NCBI GenBank assembly: GCA_030040625.1
Contig: JASHTI010000075.1
Coordinates: 1 to 7,852 of the forward strand
Length of the DNA stretch: 7,852 bases
Direction of reading: 5' to 3'
Source of the DNA: Thermoplasmata archaeon
GTDB lineage: Archaea > Thermoplasmatota > Thermoplasmata > Lutacidiplasmatales > UBA184
The notes below the pieces were generated by a model. The model did not search any database, was not told where the DNA came from, and was given only the letters and a program-made list of their open reading frames with translations. Of this stretch, positions 1 through 6,955 are shown piece after piece. The first letter of the stretch is position 1. Every line of letters begins with the position of its first letter. The translations under genes were made by a program, and so were the position numbers.

Positions 1-23
1 TCCGCGCGGCGGATGATGGCTCC

Positions 24-29
24 TACTAT
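24..29 (+). promoter_or_regulatory. Possible -10 element for the dynamin-led operon
   Basis: TACTAT ends 8 bases before the ATG at 38. If it is a bacterial -10 hexamer, transcription would begin at or next to the start codon, giving a leaderless mRNA, which fits the missing Shine-Dalgarno. Too little upstream sequence is present to judge a -35 element. In an archaeon this reading would not apply. An AT-rich hexamer stands out here, but a chance match is quite possible. Confidence 0.3.
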
Positions 30-37
30 GGGAACCA

Positions 38-1771
38 ATGTCGCCCCCCAGCACCCGCCCAGCCGACGGCCTCCCTGACCCGACGCTCGCCCGGCTGCAG
101 CGGCTCGCAGAAGACGCCGGTCAGGCGGAGCTGGCGCGCGCCGTCGCCCGCATCGCGGAGGGACTGGGCCGGCGCGAGCTCACGGTCGCCGTCCTCGGCC
201 AGTTCAAGCGCGGGAAGTCCTCGCTGCTGAACGCGCTCGCCGGGCAGGAGGCGCTCCCGACCGGCATCCTCCCGACGACCTCGGTGGCGACGTGCCTCGT
301 CCGGGGGGATCCCGAGCTCCGCCTGACCGGGCTCGACGGCCGACGGTGGACCGCCCCGCTCGCCGAACTCGCGGAGTTCGTCTCCGAGCAGCGGAACCCC
401 GGCAACCGCCGCGGGCTCGCGCGGGCCGAAGTGGCGGTCCCGCTGCCGGCGTGGGCCGAGGGGATCACCTTCGTGGACAGCCCGGGCGTCGGCTCCGCGC
501 ACGACGCCAACACCGAGGCGGCGCGGGCGCTGCTCCCCGGCGTCGACGCGGCGATCTTCGTCCTGTCGCCGGACCCGCCGATCACGGCGGAGGAGCTCGC
601 CTTCCTCCGGGAGGCGCAGGTGCACGCGACCAAGTTCTTCTTCGTCGTCAACAAGATCGACCTGCTGACCGCCGACGAGCGGACCGTCCTCCTCGACTAC
701 CTGAGGACCCAGCTGGCCGAACGCTGCGGATTCCCGGCCGTGCGGTTCTACCTGACGAGCTGCCGTGACGGCGGGGGGGCGACGCCGAGGACCGGGCTCC
801 GAGAGCTCGCCGACGGACTGCGCGAGCACCTCGGCGTCCGCCGGGAGGAGGCGGTGCGGTCGGTCACCGCGGCGCGGGCGCGCCTGCTCGCCGCGCGACT
901 TCGGGCGCAGATCGAGCTGGCGACCCGGACCGCCGCGCTCTCCCGCGAAGAGCGTGCGGGCCGTCTCGCGACGCTGGCGCGGCAGGTCGAGGACCTCCGT
1001 ACCGAGCACCGGGCGCTGCAGGCGCTCGTCGCCGAGGAGGTCCTGGCGCTGGTGCAGAGCCTGCCGGGGAGGATCCACCGGACGGCCGCGCCCGAGATCG
1101 GCCCGGTCGTCGCCGCGCTCGATCGGCGGATCCCGGAGCTGCGCGCACGCACCTCGGGCGGGCTCGCCTCGGCGTTCGACCAGGAGCTGCGCGAGCGGTT
1201 CCGGCCGGCCGCGGACCGGCTCCGCCGCTCGGTGACGGAGGAGGTCGTGACGGAGCTCGACGCGCAGGCCCGGCTCTTGGAGGGCCGCCTGCGCCGCTGG
1301 GCGGAGGAGCTCCGGGAGGTCGTGGCCCGGGAGTTCGGGGTCGCGCTCCCACCGCTGACGGTCGACGCCGAGCCGCTCGGCCCCGAGCGGTTCCGGGACC
1401 GGATCGAAGGGCTCTACGAGGGGACCCTGGTCGGCCAGACCGGATTGATCCTGCCGGCGGTCGCCCTCCGCGGGCGGCTTCGGCGTCGACTGCAGGAGAC
1501 CGTCGAGTCGGAGTTCGAGGCGTTCGGCGGCCGGCTGCGAAGCGATCTGGCCGACCGCATCGGCGAGGCGTCCTCCGCCACGCGCGAGCGAGTCGCCGAC
1601 CGGCTGGCCCGGGACCTGAAGCTCGTGGAAGAGGCCGTCGAGGCGGGCCGAACCGCGGACACGGCGGGCCGTCCCGGCGCCGAGAGCTGGGAGGGGCGGA
1701 TGCGGGGGTTGGCGCGGGAGGCCCGAGAGATCGAGGGCGTGTCGACGTCGGCGGGGAGCGTGGCCGCATGA
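38..1771 (+). CDS. Dynamin-like GTPase (bacterial/archaeal dynamin family)
   Basis: A large GTPase of the dynamin family, 577 residues. Such proteins bind membranes and remodel or fuse them through GTP-driven assembly. All four main G motifs are visible: P-loop GQFKRGKSS at 54-62, switch-I threonines in LPTTSVAT near 78-85, DSPGVGS at 147-153 and NKID at 205-208. TSC at 240-242 fits the G5 position. Residues from about 260 to the end are mostly charged helix, with probable coiled coil around 297-350. A short apolar stretch, GTLVGQTGLILPAVAL (462-477), is a candidate membrane-contact patch; there is no true transmembrane helix. The start is well fixed: the frame is closed by TGA at 14-16 and ATG 38 is the first possible start after it. 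No clear Shine-Dalgarno sequence precedes it. The stop overlaps the next ATG by 4 bases. The family call is secure; the cellular role is unknown. Confidence 0.92.
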   Translation: MSPPSTRPADGLPDPTLARLQRLAEDAGQAELARAVARIAEGLGRRELTVAVLGQFKRGKSSLLNALAGQEALPTGILPTTSVATCLVRGDPELRLTGLDGRRWTAPLAELAEFVSEQRNPGNRRGLARAEVAVPLPAWAEGITFVDSPGVGSAHDANTEAARALLPGVDAAIFVLSPDPPITAEELAFLREAQVHATKFFFVVNKIDLLTADERTVLLDYLRTQLAERCGFPAVRFYLTSCRDGGGATPRTGLRELADGLREHLGVRREEAVRSVTAARARLLAARLRAQIELATRTAALSREERAGRLATLARQVEDLRTEHRALQALVAEEVLALVQSLPGRIHRTAAPEIGPVVAALDRRIPELRARTSGGLASAFDQELRERFRPAADRLRRSVTEEVVTELDAQARLLEGRLRRWAEELREVVAREFGVALPPLTVDAEPLGPERFRDRIEGLYEGTLVGQTGLILPAVALRGRLRRRLQETVESEFEAFGGRLRSDLADRIGEASSATRERVADRLARDLKLVEEAVEAGRTADTAGRPGAESWEGRMRGLAREAREIEGVSTSAGSVAA

Positions 1772-3303
1772 CCGGTGGAGGCTCCGAGGCCGTGGCCGTG
1801 ACCTCGGCGGTGGTCGCGCCTCCGCGTCTGGGTCGCGAAGAGTTCGGACTGGCGCCGTCCCAGTTGCCGGTAGCTCGGGCGATACTGGACCTCGCCTCCG
1901 AGGCACGGGTCCGGGCCGGTGCGGGCCGGCCGGCCGCGCCCCTTCGCTACGCGGAGCTCCGGGCCCGGCTGCTCCGCCGACGTGTCTTCGAGGACCCGGG
2001 CCTCCTGGTCGGCCGGTTGAAGCGCCGGGGCCTGCTCGTGGAGCGGGCCGGCGTGCTCGGCAGCCGGTCGTTCGAGCTCCCGTACCCGGACGAGCTGGAC
2101 CGGCTCCTGAGGGAGGCCGAGGTCCGCGCCCAGGCGACGACCGGCCCGCCCGGCGCGGCCCCGATGGAGGAGTCCCGGGAGATCGGTGCGATGGACGGGG
2201 AGTTCCGACGCTATCTCCGCGAGCTGCTGAGGGATCGACTGGAGTCGGTCCTGGAGTTCGGCCGGCGGTTCGACGTCGACCAGCTCACGGCGTACCTCCG
2301 CGGTCTCTTCGGCGACCCGCTCGCCTTCGAGCCGCTGGTCGCGTTGCTGCAGCAGTACGGCCTCGCCGACGCGCCGCTGCTCGCGCCGAACGGTCGCACC
2401 ACCGGCGGCACGGGATTCCACCTGGCGCTGTTCGGGCCACCGGGCACCGGCAAGACGTTCGCGATCGACGACCTCGTTCGCGGGAACCCACGAACCGGGG
2501 TGCCGCCGCACGGGCTGCCCGGACGCAACCGGTTCTGCGGCGGCATCACGCCCGCGCAGTTCCTTCGGCTCGGGGCCGCCTACGTCGGGCGGACCTTCAA
2601 TTTCATCGTTCCCGAGTTCAACGACTGGTTCCGCTACCGCGGGATGGTCGAGCCCCTGAAGCTCGTCATGGAACAGCGGGAGGTGAAGTGGGAGACGACC
2701 TTCGGCACCGTCGGCCCCTACACGTTCCGATCGTTCTTCTCGGTCAACTACAACGTCCGCACCGGCGGGGAGGACGGCGTCCGGACCACGATCGCCGACC
2801 CGAACTTCGCGGCGCTGGAGGACCGGATGCTCCTGCGATTCCAGCCGATGTCCGCGGCCTACTTCCGCGCGATCGAGGCGAGCTCCGAGCGGCTCGAGCT
2901 CGGCGAGCTCGACTTCGAGCGGGCCGACGCGATCCGGGACCATCTCACGCTCGTCCACGCCATCGCGACGGGAGACCCGCTGGTCGCCGAGCGGTTTCCG
3001 GCGCGACCGGTCGCGCTGGAGCGTCGGCTCTACGAGCGGCTGCACGCCGTCTCCGAGCGGGCGCTCCGCGACGGGGGTCCCCCCTTGTTCTCGCCCCGGC
3101 TCCGGGGCCGGGCCGTGCGGCTCGCCGCAGCGAGCGCGCTGGTCTCCTCGCTGGCCGAGCCGGACGACGGGCCGATCCGGCTGGGGTCCCGGGAGATCGG
3201 TGTGGCCGAGAGGTTCTACGCCGGCGAGATAGCGGCCCGTCGGGTCCCCGAGCCGTCGGCTTCTCGTTCCCCGCCGACCCGCCCCGCCCCGCGCACCGTG
3301 TGA
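1768..3303 (+). CDS. AAA+ ATPase, MoxR/MCM-like, with N-terminal winged-helix-like region and altered Walker B
   Basis: A 511-residue AAA+ ATPase, presumably an oligomeric remodelling enzyme; its substrate is unknown. Residues about 10-105 look like a winged-helix domain, ending in a basic helix with RLKRRGLLVERAG and a short beta-like FELP. The AAA+ core has Walker A GPPGTGKT at 223-230 and a Walker B-like segment FNFIVPEF at 277-284. Next comes VEPLKLVMEQREV, closely resembling the post-Walker B helix of MoxR and MCM proteins. A KWETT..PYTF stretch fits a pre-sensor-1 hairpin, VNYN at 326-329 fits sensor 1, and LEDR at 350-353 fits an arginine-finger region. A helical lid follows at about 440-490, then a Pro/Ser/Arg-rich tail. 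Oddly, Pro282 sits where Asp is expected, with Glu283 kept. A GGAG at 1755-1758 lies 9 bases before the ATG, which overlaps the preceding stop. GTG at 1798 is a less likely start. Confidence 0.85.
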   Translation: MTGGGSEAVAVTSAVVAPPRLGREEFGLAPSQLPVARAILDLASEARVRAGAGRPAAPLRYAELRARLLRRRVFEDPGLLVGRLKRRGLLVERAGVLGSRSFELPYPDELDRLLREAEVRAQATTGPPGAAPMEESREIGAMDGEFRRYLRELLRDRLESVLEFGRRFDVDQLTAYLRGLFGDPLAFEPLVALLQQYGLADAPLLAPNGRTTGGTGFHLALFGPPGTGKTFAIDDLVRGNPRTGVPPHGLPGRNRFCGGITPAQFLRLGAAYVGRTFNFIVPEFNDWFRYRGMVEPLKLVMEQREVKWETTFGTVGPYTFRSFFSVNYNVRTGGEDGVRTTIADPNFAALEDRMLLRFQPMSAAYFRAIEASSERLELGELDFERADAIRDHLTLVHAIATGDPLVAERFPARPVALERRLYERLHAVSERALRDGGPPLFSPRLRGRAVRLAAASALVSSLAEPDDGPIRLGSREIGVAERFYAGEIAARRVPEPSASRSPPTRPAPRTV

Positions 3304-3307
3304 CCCC

Positions 3308-4846
3308 ATGTCCGTCCACCCCGCGTTCAGCGTGCTCTGGCCGCCCGGTGTCGTCCCGTCCGGACACGAGGAGGCCGACGCGATCTTCCCGGATCTCAAC
3401 CTCGGGGTGCTCTTCGAGGCGGCGTTGGTGGGCCGGGAGCGCTACGACCTGCGGCCGTTCTTTTCGGAGCCCCTCGCCTCGGTCGAGGCGATTGTCTATC
3501 GTCAAGAGGTCGCCCGGGACCTCGAGGGGCCGGGGGTCCGAGAGGCCATCGACCGCTTCGCCGCCGCGATGGCCGACGCCCACGCCGAGCGGGAGCGGGC
3601 CGAGCAGAGGACGTACCGCTACCAGCGGCTCGTGGGCGCCCTCGCGGCGTTGCTCCACTACGGCGACGCCGTCGAGGCGCTGGCGCGGGCCCTGCCGGCG
3701 GCCGGGCCCCGGTCGGCCGGGCTCCGGGCGCTAGGGGTCGATCTGGCGGCGTACGTCGCCGGGCCGGAGTTCCGGTCCCGGCTCGACACCGCGAGGGCGG
3801 TCGACGGCGAGCTCTCCGGGGTCGCCTATGCGCTCCGCATCGACGGGACGCGGATCGGGGTCGAGCCGTTCGCCGGCGAGGCGGACTACTCGGTGGAGGT
3901 CGAGCGGACGTTCGCGCGGTTCCGGCAGCACGGCACGAAGGAGTACCGCTTCCGCTCCCACGGGTTCGACGAGTTCAACCACGTGGAGGAGGAGATCTTC
4001 GACCATGTGGTGACGTTGTTCCCGGCGCCGTTCGCCCACCTGGAGACAGTCGCGGCCGGCGTCGCGGACTTCTTCGACCCGGTGGTCCTCCGATTCGAGC
4101 GCGAGGTGCAGTTCCTCCTCAGTTACCTCGACCTGATCGCGCCGCTCCGGGCGGCGGGGCTCGGTTTCGCCTACCCCGAGGTGACGCCCGGGCCGTCGGA
4201 GATCTCGGTCGGCGCCACGTTCGACCTCGCGCTGGCCGGGTCGGCCGGGAGGCACGACGCTCCCGTCGTCGCGAACGAGGTGCGGCTCTCGGGACCCGAA
4301 CGGGTCCTCGTGGTGACCGGCCCGAACCAGGGCGGCAAGACGACCTTCGCCCGCAGCGTCGGCCAGCTCTGCTACCTCGCCCGCCTCGGCGTACCGGTCC
4401 CCGGCGAGGAGGCCCGGCTGCCGCTGTGCGACCGGGTCTTCACCCTCTTCGACCGGGCCGAGCGCCCGGAGGAGCTGCAGGGCAAGCTCGAAGAGGAGCT
4501 CCATCGGGCGCGGGAGATCCTCCGGCGGGCGACCCCCGCCAGCGTCATCGTTCTGAACGAGAGCTTCTCGAGCACCTCGCTCAGCGACGCCGTCTTTCTC
4601 GGCCGTAAGGTGCTGGGCGCGATCATCGAGCGCGGCGCCCGCGCCGTCTACGTGACGTTCGCGGACGAGCTCGCGACCGTCGATCCGGCCGCCGTCAGCG
4701 TCGTCGCCCAGGTCCGGCCGGACGACCCGACGGTCCGTACCTTCCGGGTGATCCGGGCGGCGGCGGACGGTCGGGCCTTCGCCACGGCGATCGCGGCGAA
4801 GTACGGCCTCTCCTACGCGCAGCTCGCCGCGGGGCTCCCGTCATGA
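3308..4846 (+). CDS. MutS-like ATPase A (MutS core and ATPase domains, no mismatch-recognition domain)
   Basis: A 512-residue protein with a helical N-terminal two thirds resembling the MutS core/lever region and a C-terminal MutS-type ABC ATPase. Walker A is GPNQGGKTT at 338-346 (MutS: GPNMGGKST). The Q-to-D-loop region LARLGVPVP and DRVFT follows the MutS order. GKLEEEL at 392-398 stands where MutS has its STF-containing signature, NESFSST at 417-423 replaces DEIGRGT, and VTF at 449-451 replaces the ATH H-loop. The end (DGRAFATAIAAKYGLS) resembles the MutS C-terminal helix-turn-helix region. There is no N-terminal domain with an F-x-E mismatch motif and no Smr nuclease domain, so it is neither canonical MutS nor MutS2. 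It starts 4 bases after the upstream stop, without a recognisable Shine-Dalgarno, and overlaps the next gene by 4 bases. It probably pairs with that neighbour; function unknown. Confidence 0.88.
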   Translation: MSVHPAFSVLWPPGVVPSGHEEADAIFPDLNLGVLFEAALVGRERYDLRPFFSEPLASVEAIVYRQEVARDLEGPGVREAIDRFAAAMADAHAERERAEQRTYRYQRLVGALAALLHYGDAVEALARALPAAGPRSAGLRALGVDLAAYVAGPEFRSRLDTARAVDGELSGVAYALRIDGTRIGVEPFAGEADYSVEVERTFARFRQHGTKEYRFRSHGFDEFNHVEEEIFDHVVTLFPAPFAHLETVAAGVADFFDPVVLRFEREVQFLLSYLDLIAPLRAAGLGFAYPEVTPGPSEISVGATFDLALAGSAGRHDAPVVANEVRLSGPERVLVVTGPNQGGKTTFARSVGQLCYLARLGVPVPGEEARLPLCDRVFTLFDRAERPEELQGKLEEELHRAREILRRATPASVIVLNESFSSTSLSDAVFLGRKVLGAIIERGARAVYVTFADELATVDPAAVSVVAQVRPDDPTVRTFRVIRAAADGRAFATAIAAKYGLSYAQLAAGLPS

Positions 4847-6453
4847 AGACCTACCTCCTCTTCCCCGACCGCGATCCGCCGCCGCCCACCGCGGTCGGCC
4901 CTCTGCAACAGGCGCTCCTCCAGGACCTCGACCTCGCGACGGTGGTCGGGGCGATGTCCGCCGGCGACCCCGAGCTGCTCCGCATCGCCACCGCCGTTCT
5001 CCTCGCGCCGGCGCCCCCCGCCGCGGTGGTCGCCTTCCGGCAGGACGTGCTCGACGACTGCCTTCGCGCCCCGACGACCGCGCGGAAGCTGTACGCGCTC
5101 GCGGCCGACGCGCTGGCCGAGGAGCGTCGCATCTGGGGCTGGTCCGAGCACTCCGCCTCCTCGGTGCTGCTCCGCTCGCTCCAGGTCCTCGGCGTCTTCC
5201 TCGGGGCGCTCCGCCGCCTGATCGAGCTCGCGCGAGCGGAAGGCCCGGCGCTCCGCTCGGCCGGCTTCCGCCGTCTCGTCGCGGAGCTGGACACCGAGCT
5301 GGACGACGCGTTCTTCCGGGAGGCGGCCGCGCACATGGAGCGGCTGCGTCACCGCTCGCCCCTGCTGCTCAGCACCGGGGTCGGGCCGGAAGCGAGGCCG
5401 ACCGAGTTCACCCTCCGCGCCCCCCGGGAGGAGCGCCGCCGCGCCTGGCAACGTCTCCTGCCCGCGCGGCGGAGCCCGCGCACCGTCGTGATCGGCGACC
5501 GGGACGAGACCGGGCACCGGTACCTGGGCGACCTGACCGACCGGGGGCTCGAGCCCGCCGCCGCGGCGCTCGGACGGGCCGCCGACCACCTCCTGCAGTT
5601 CCTGCAGGCGTTCCGCGACGAGGTGGGCTTCTACGTCGGGGCGCTGAACCTCGCCGACCGGCTGGCGGCCACGGGCAATCCCGTCTGCCGGCCGCGGCTC
5701 GACCGCGCGGACGGGCCCGCGTGCGACGCCCAGGGTCTGTTCGATGTCGGGCTCGCGCTCCACCTCGGTAGGCCGGTGGTAGCGAACGACGTTCTCGCCG
5801 GTGGTCGACGGCTGGTCCTTCTCACCGGGGCGAACCGGGGCGGGAAGTCCACGCTGCTCCGCGCCCTCGGGCTCGCGCAGTTGATGGCGCAGGCCGGCCT
5901 CTTCGTCGGCGCGCGCGGCTACGTCGGCGGCGTCGCCACCGGCGTCTACACCCACTTCCGCCGGGCGGAGGACCCCGGCATGACGCGCGGCAAGCTCGAG
6001 GAGGAGCTCGCGCGCCTGCGGACGATCACCGAGGCGATCACGCCCGGAGCGCTGCTGCTCTGCAACGAGTCGCTGAGCTCGACGAACGAGCAGGAAGGCT
6101 CCGAGATCGCCGACCAGGTCGTCCGGGCGCTGGTCGGGCACCGCGTGACGGTCTACTACGTGACGTTCCTCTTCGAGTTCGCCGACGCCTGGCAGCGTCG
6201 CGCCCCGCAGGAGTGCCTGTGCCTCCGGGTCGAACGCCGGTCGGACGGGAGCCGCAGCTTCCGCCTCGTGCCGGGAGCGCCCCTCCCGACGAGCTTCGCC
6301 GAGGACCTCTACCACCAGATCTGGGACGCTCCACCGGGCCCGGGGGCGATCCGCGTCGATCGCGACGGGTCCCGCCGCTCGCCCTCGGGGGCCTCCTTCC
6401 GTGCCCCGACCGCATCGCCCGCGGAGGGCGGCGCGGCGGAGGGGGGTCCGTGA
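4843..6453 (+). CDS. MutS-like ATPase B (divergent paralogue of the preceding gene)
   Basis: A 536-residue second MutS-like ATPase. The N-terminal ~300 residues are helical and resemble the MutS core (FRQDVLDDCLRAP near residue 66 fits the conserved core helix), with no mismatch-recognition domain. Walker A is GANRGGKST at 329-337, with Ala for the usual Pro. GKLEEEL at 383-389 occupies the MutS STF position, NESLSST at 408-414 is the Walker B region with Asn for Asp, and VTF at 440-442 lacks the H-loop His. A conserved-looking PLPTSFAEDLY element lies near 480-490, followed by about 40 residues rich in Gly, Ser, Pro and Ala, probably disordered. It shares the same substitutions with the preceding gene but differs strongly elsewhere, so the two are old paralogues and probably a heterodimer. 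Its ATG overlaps the upstream TGA, and its own stop overlaps the Nudix GTG. Confidence 0.88.
   Translation: MKTYLLFPDRDPPPPTAVGPLQQALLQDLDLATVVGAMSAGDPELLRIATAVLLAPAPPAAVVAFRQDVLDDCLRAPTTARKLYALAADALAEERRIWGWSEHSASSVLLRSLQVLGVFLGALRRLIELARAEGPALRSAGFRRLVAELDTELDDAFFREAAAHMERLRHRSPLLLSTGVGPEARPTEFTLRAPREERRRAWQRLLPARRSPRTVVIGDRDETGHRYLGDLTDRGLEPAAAALGRAADHLLQFLQAFRDEVGFYVGALNLADRLAATGNPVCRPRLDRADGPACDAQGLFDVGLALHLGRPVVANDVLAGGRRLVLLTGANRGGKSTLLRALGLAQLMAQAGLFVGARGYVGGVATGVYTHFRRAEDPGMTRGKLEEELARLRTITEAITPGALLLCNESLSSTNEQEGSEIADQVVRALVGHRVTVYYVTFLFEFADAWQRRAPQECLCLRVERRSDGSRSFRLVPGAPLPTSFAEDLYHQIWDAPPGPGAIRVDRDGSRRSPSGASFRAPTASPAEGGAAEGGP
6438..6442 (+). promoter_or_regulatory. Shine-Dalgarno for the Nudix gene
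   Basis: GGAGG ends 7 bases before the GTG at 6450. This ideal spacing supports 6450 as the start rather than the longer reading from ATG 6213, which would lie almost wholly inside the preceding gene. It is the clearest ribosome-binding site in the window, although the local run of G makes chance occurrence possible. Confidence 0.55.
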
Positions 6454-6926
6454 AGGGCGCCGGGCCCCCGGTCGCCCGGTCCGGAGCCGGCCGATCGGAC
6501 GCCGACGGCCCGGACCCCGAGGTGCGACTGATCGCCGCGGTCGCGATCCGGGACGGCACGCGCGTCCTCGTGATCCGGGAGGAGGCCGAGCCGCACCGGC
6601 ACGCCTGGGTGCTCCCCCAGGGCTACCCGAAGGTCGGGGAGACGCTCGAGCAGGCGGCGAGCCGGGAGGCGTACGAGGAGGTCGGGCTCGACGTCCAGAT
6701 CGAACGGACCCTCGGGGTGTACGAGCGGTTCGAACGCGGACCGACCGGGGGGGTGGTCCGCTGGGTCACCGTCTGTTTCCTCGGGCACCGCGTCCGCGAG
6801 GAGGCCCCGGTGGCGAGCCGGGAGGCGATCGACTCGGCCTGGATCGAGCCCGGTCGCGTCGACCCGGCGACGATGCCGGCGCTGCGTCCGATGCTCGCCG
6901 ACCTCGCCTGGGCGCTCCGTCCCTGA
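6450..6926 (+). CDS. Nudix hydrolase (MutT-like)
   Basis: A 158-residue cytosolic pyrophosphohydrolase that cleaves a nucleoside diphosphate linked to another group (NDP-X). The Nudix box matches the consensus exactly at residues 58-80: Gly58, Glu64, Arg72, Glu73, Glu76, Glu77, Gly79 and Leu80, which form the Mg-binding loop-helix. The strand before it, VLPQGYPKVGE, has Gln where many family members have Lys or Gly. The length is usual for a single-domain enzyme. The GTG start is chosen because it overlaps the upstream TGA by 4 bases and follows a GGAGG. GTG at 6522 (codon 25) is a possible later start that would drop a Gly/Pro/Ala-rich leader. The substrate cannot be read from the sequence; nucleotide sugars, ADP-ribose, dinucleoside polyphosphates and damaged dNTPs are all possible. 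As the last gene of the run, it may support the upstream NTPases or may simply be co-transcribed. Confidence 0.9.
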   Translation: MKGAGPPVARSGAGRSDADGPDPEVRLIAAVAIRDGTRVLVIREEAEPHRHAWVLPQGYPKVGETLEQAASREAYEEVGLDVQIERTLGVYERFERGPTGGVVRWVTVCFLGHRVREEAPVASREAIDSAWIEPGRVDPATMPALRPMLADLAWALRP

Positions 6927-6955
6927 TCCCGGCCCGGGTTCCGCGGCAGGCCGGT
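6927..6955. terminator. Short convergent intergenic gap with weak GC hairpin
   Basis: These 29 bases separate the stops of the Nudix gene and the converging membrane-subunit gene. CCGGCC (6929-6934) and GGCCGG (6949-6954) form a perfect 6-base stem around a 14-base loop, followed by only two T on the plus strand. It could serve as a bidirectional pause or weak terminator. No U-tract follows, and such stems are common by chance at this GC content. Confidence 0.25.

Noticed and set aside
26..1906. Long minus-strand open frame of 626 residues opposite the dynamin-like gene
   Set aside because: Its translation is Arg/Pro/Gly/Glu-rich with no family motif, and it mirrors a gene with complete GTPase motifs. 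Long antisense frames are expected at this GC content.
2886..2910. Repeated GAGCTC units giving small palindromes
   Set aside because: They arise from adjacent Glu-Leu codons (LELGELD) in the AAA+ gene and have no independent structure.
1414..3399. Minus-strand open frame of 661 residues spanning three plus-strand genes
   Set aside because: It is low-complexity and Arg/Pro/Glu-rich, and it crosses several real gene boundaries. It is a composition artefact.
3308..4846. Calling the MutS-like genes mismatch-repair mutS or mutS2
   Set aside because: Both lack the mismatch-recognition domain with F-x-E, are far shorter than MutS, have no Smr domain, and carry non-canonical Walker B and H-loop residues.
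4813..6315. Minus-strand open frame of 500 residues opposite the second MutS-like gene
   Set aside because: No recognisable domain is visible, and it is fully covered by a gene with intact Walker A and other MutS-family motifs.
6213..6449. Upstream extension of the Nudix gene from ATG 6213
   Set aside because: It lies inside the preceding gene and encodes Pro/Arg/Gly-rich sequence unlike any Nudix leader. GTG 6450 has a good ribosome-binding site and a 4-base overlap.
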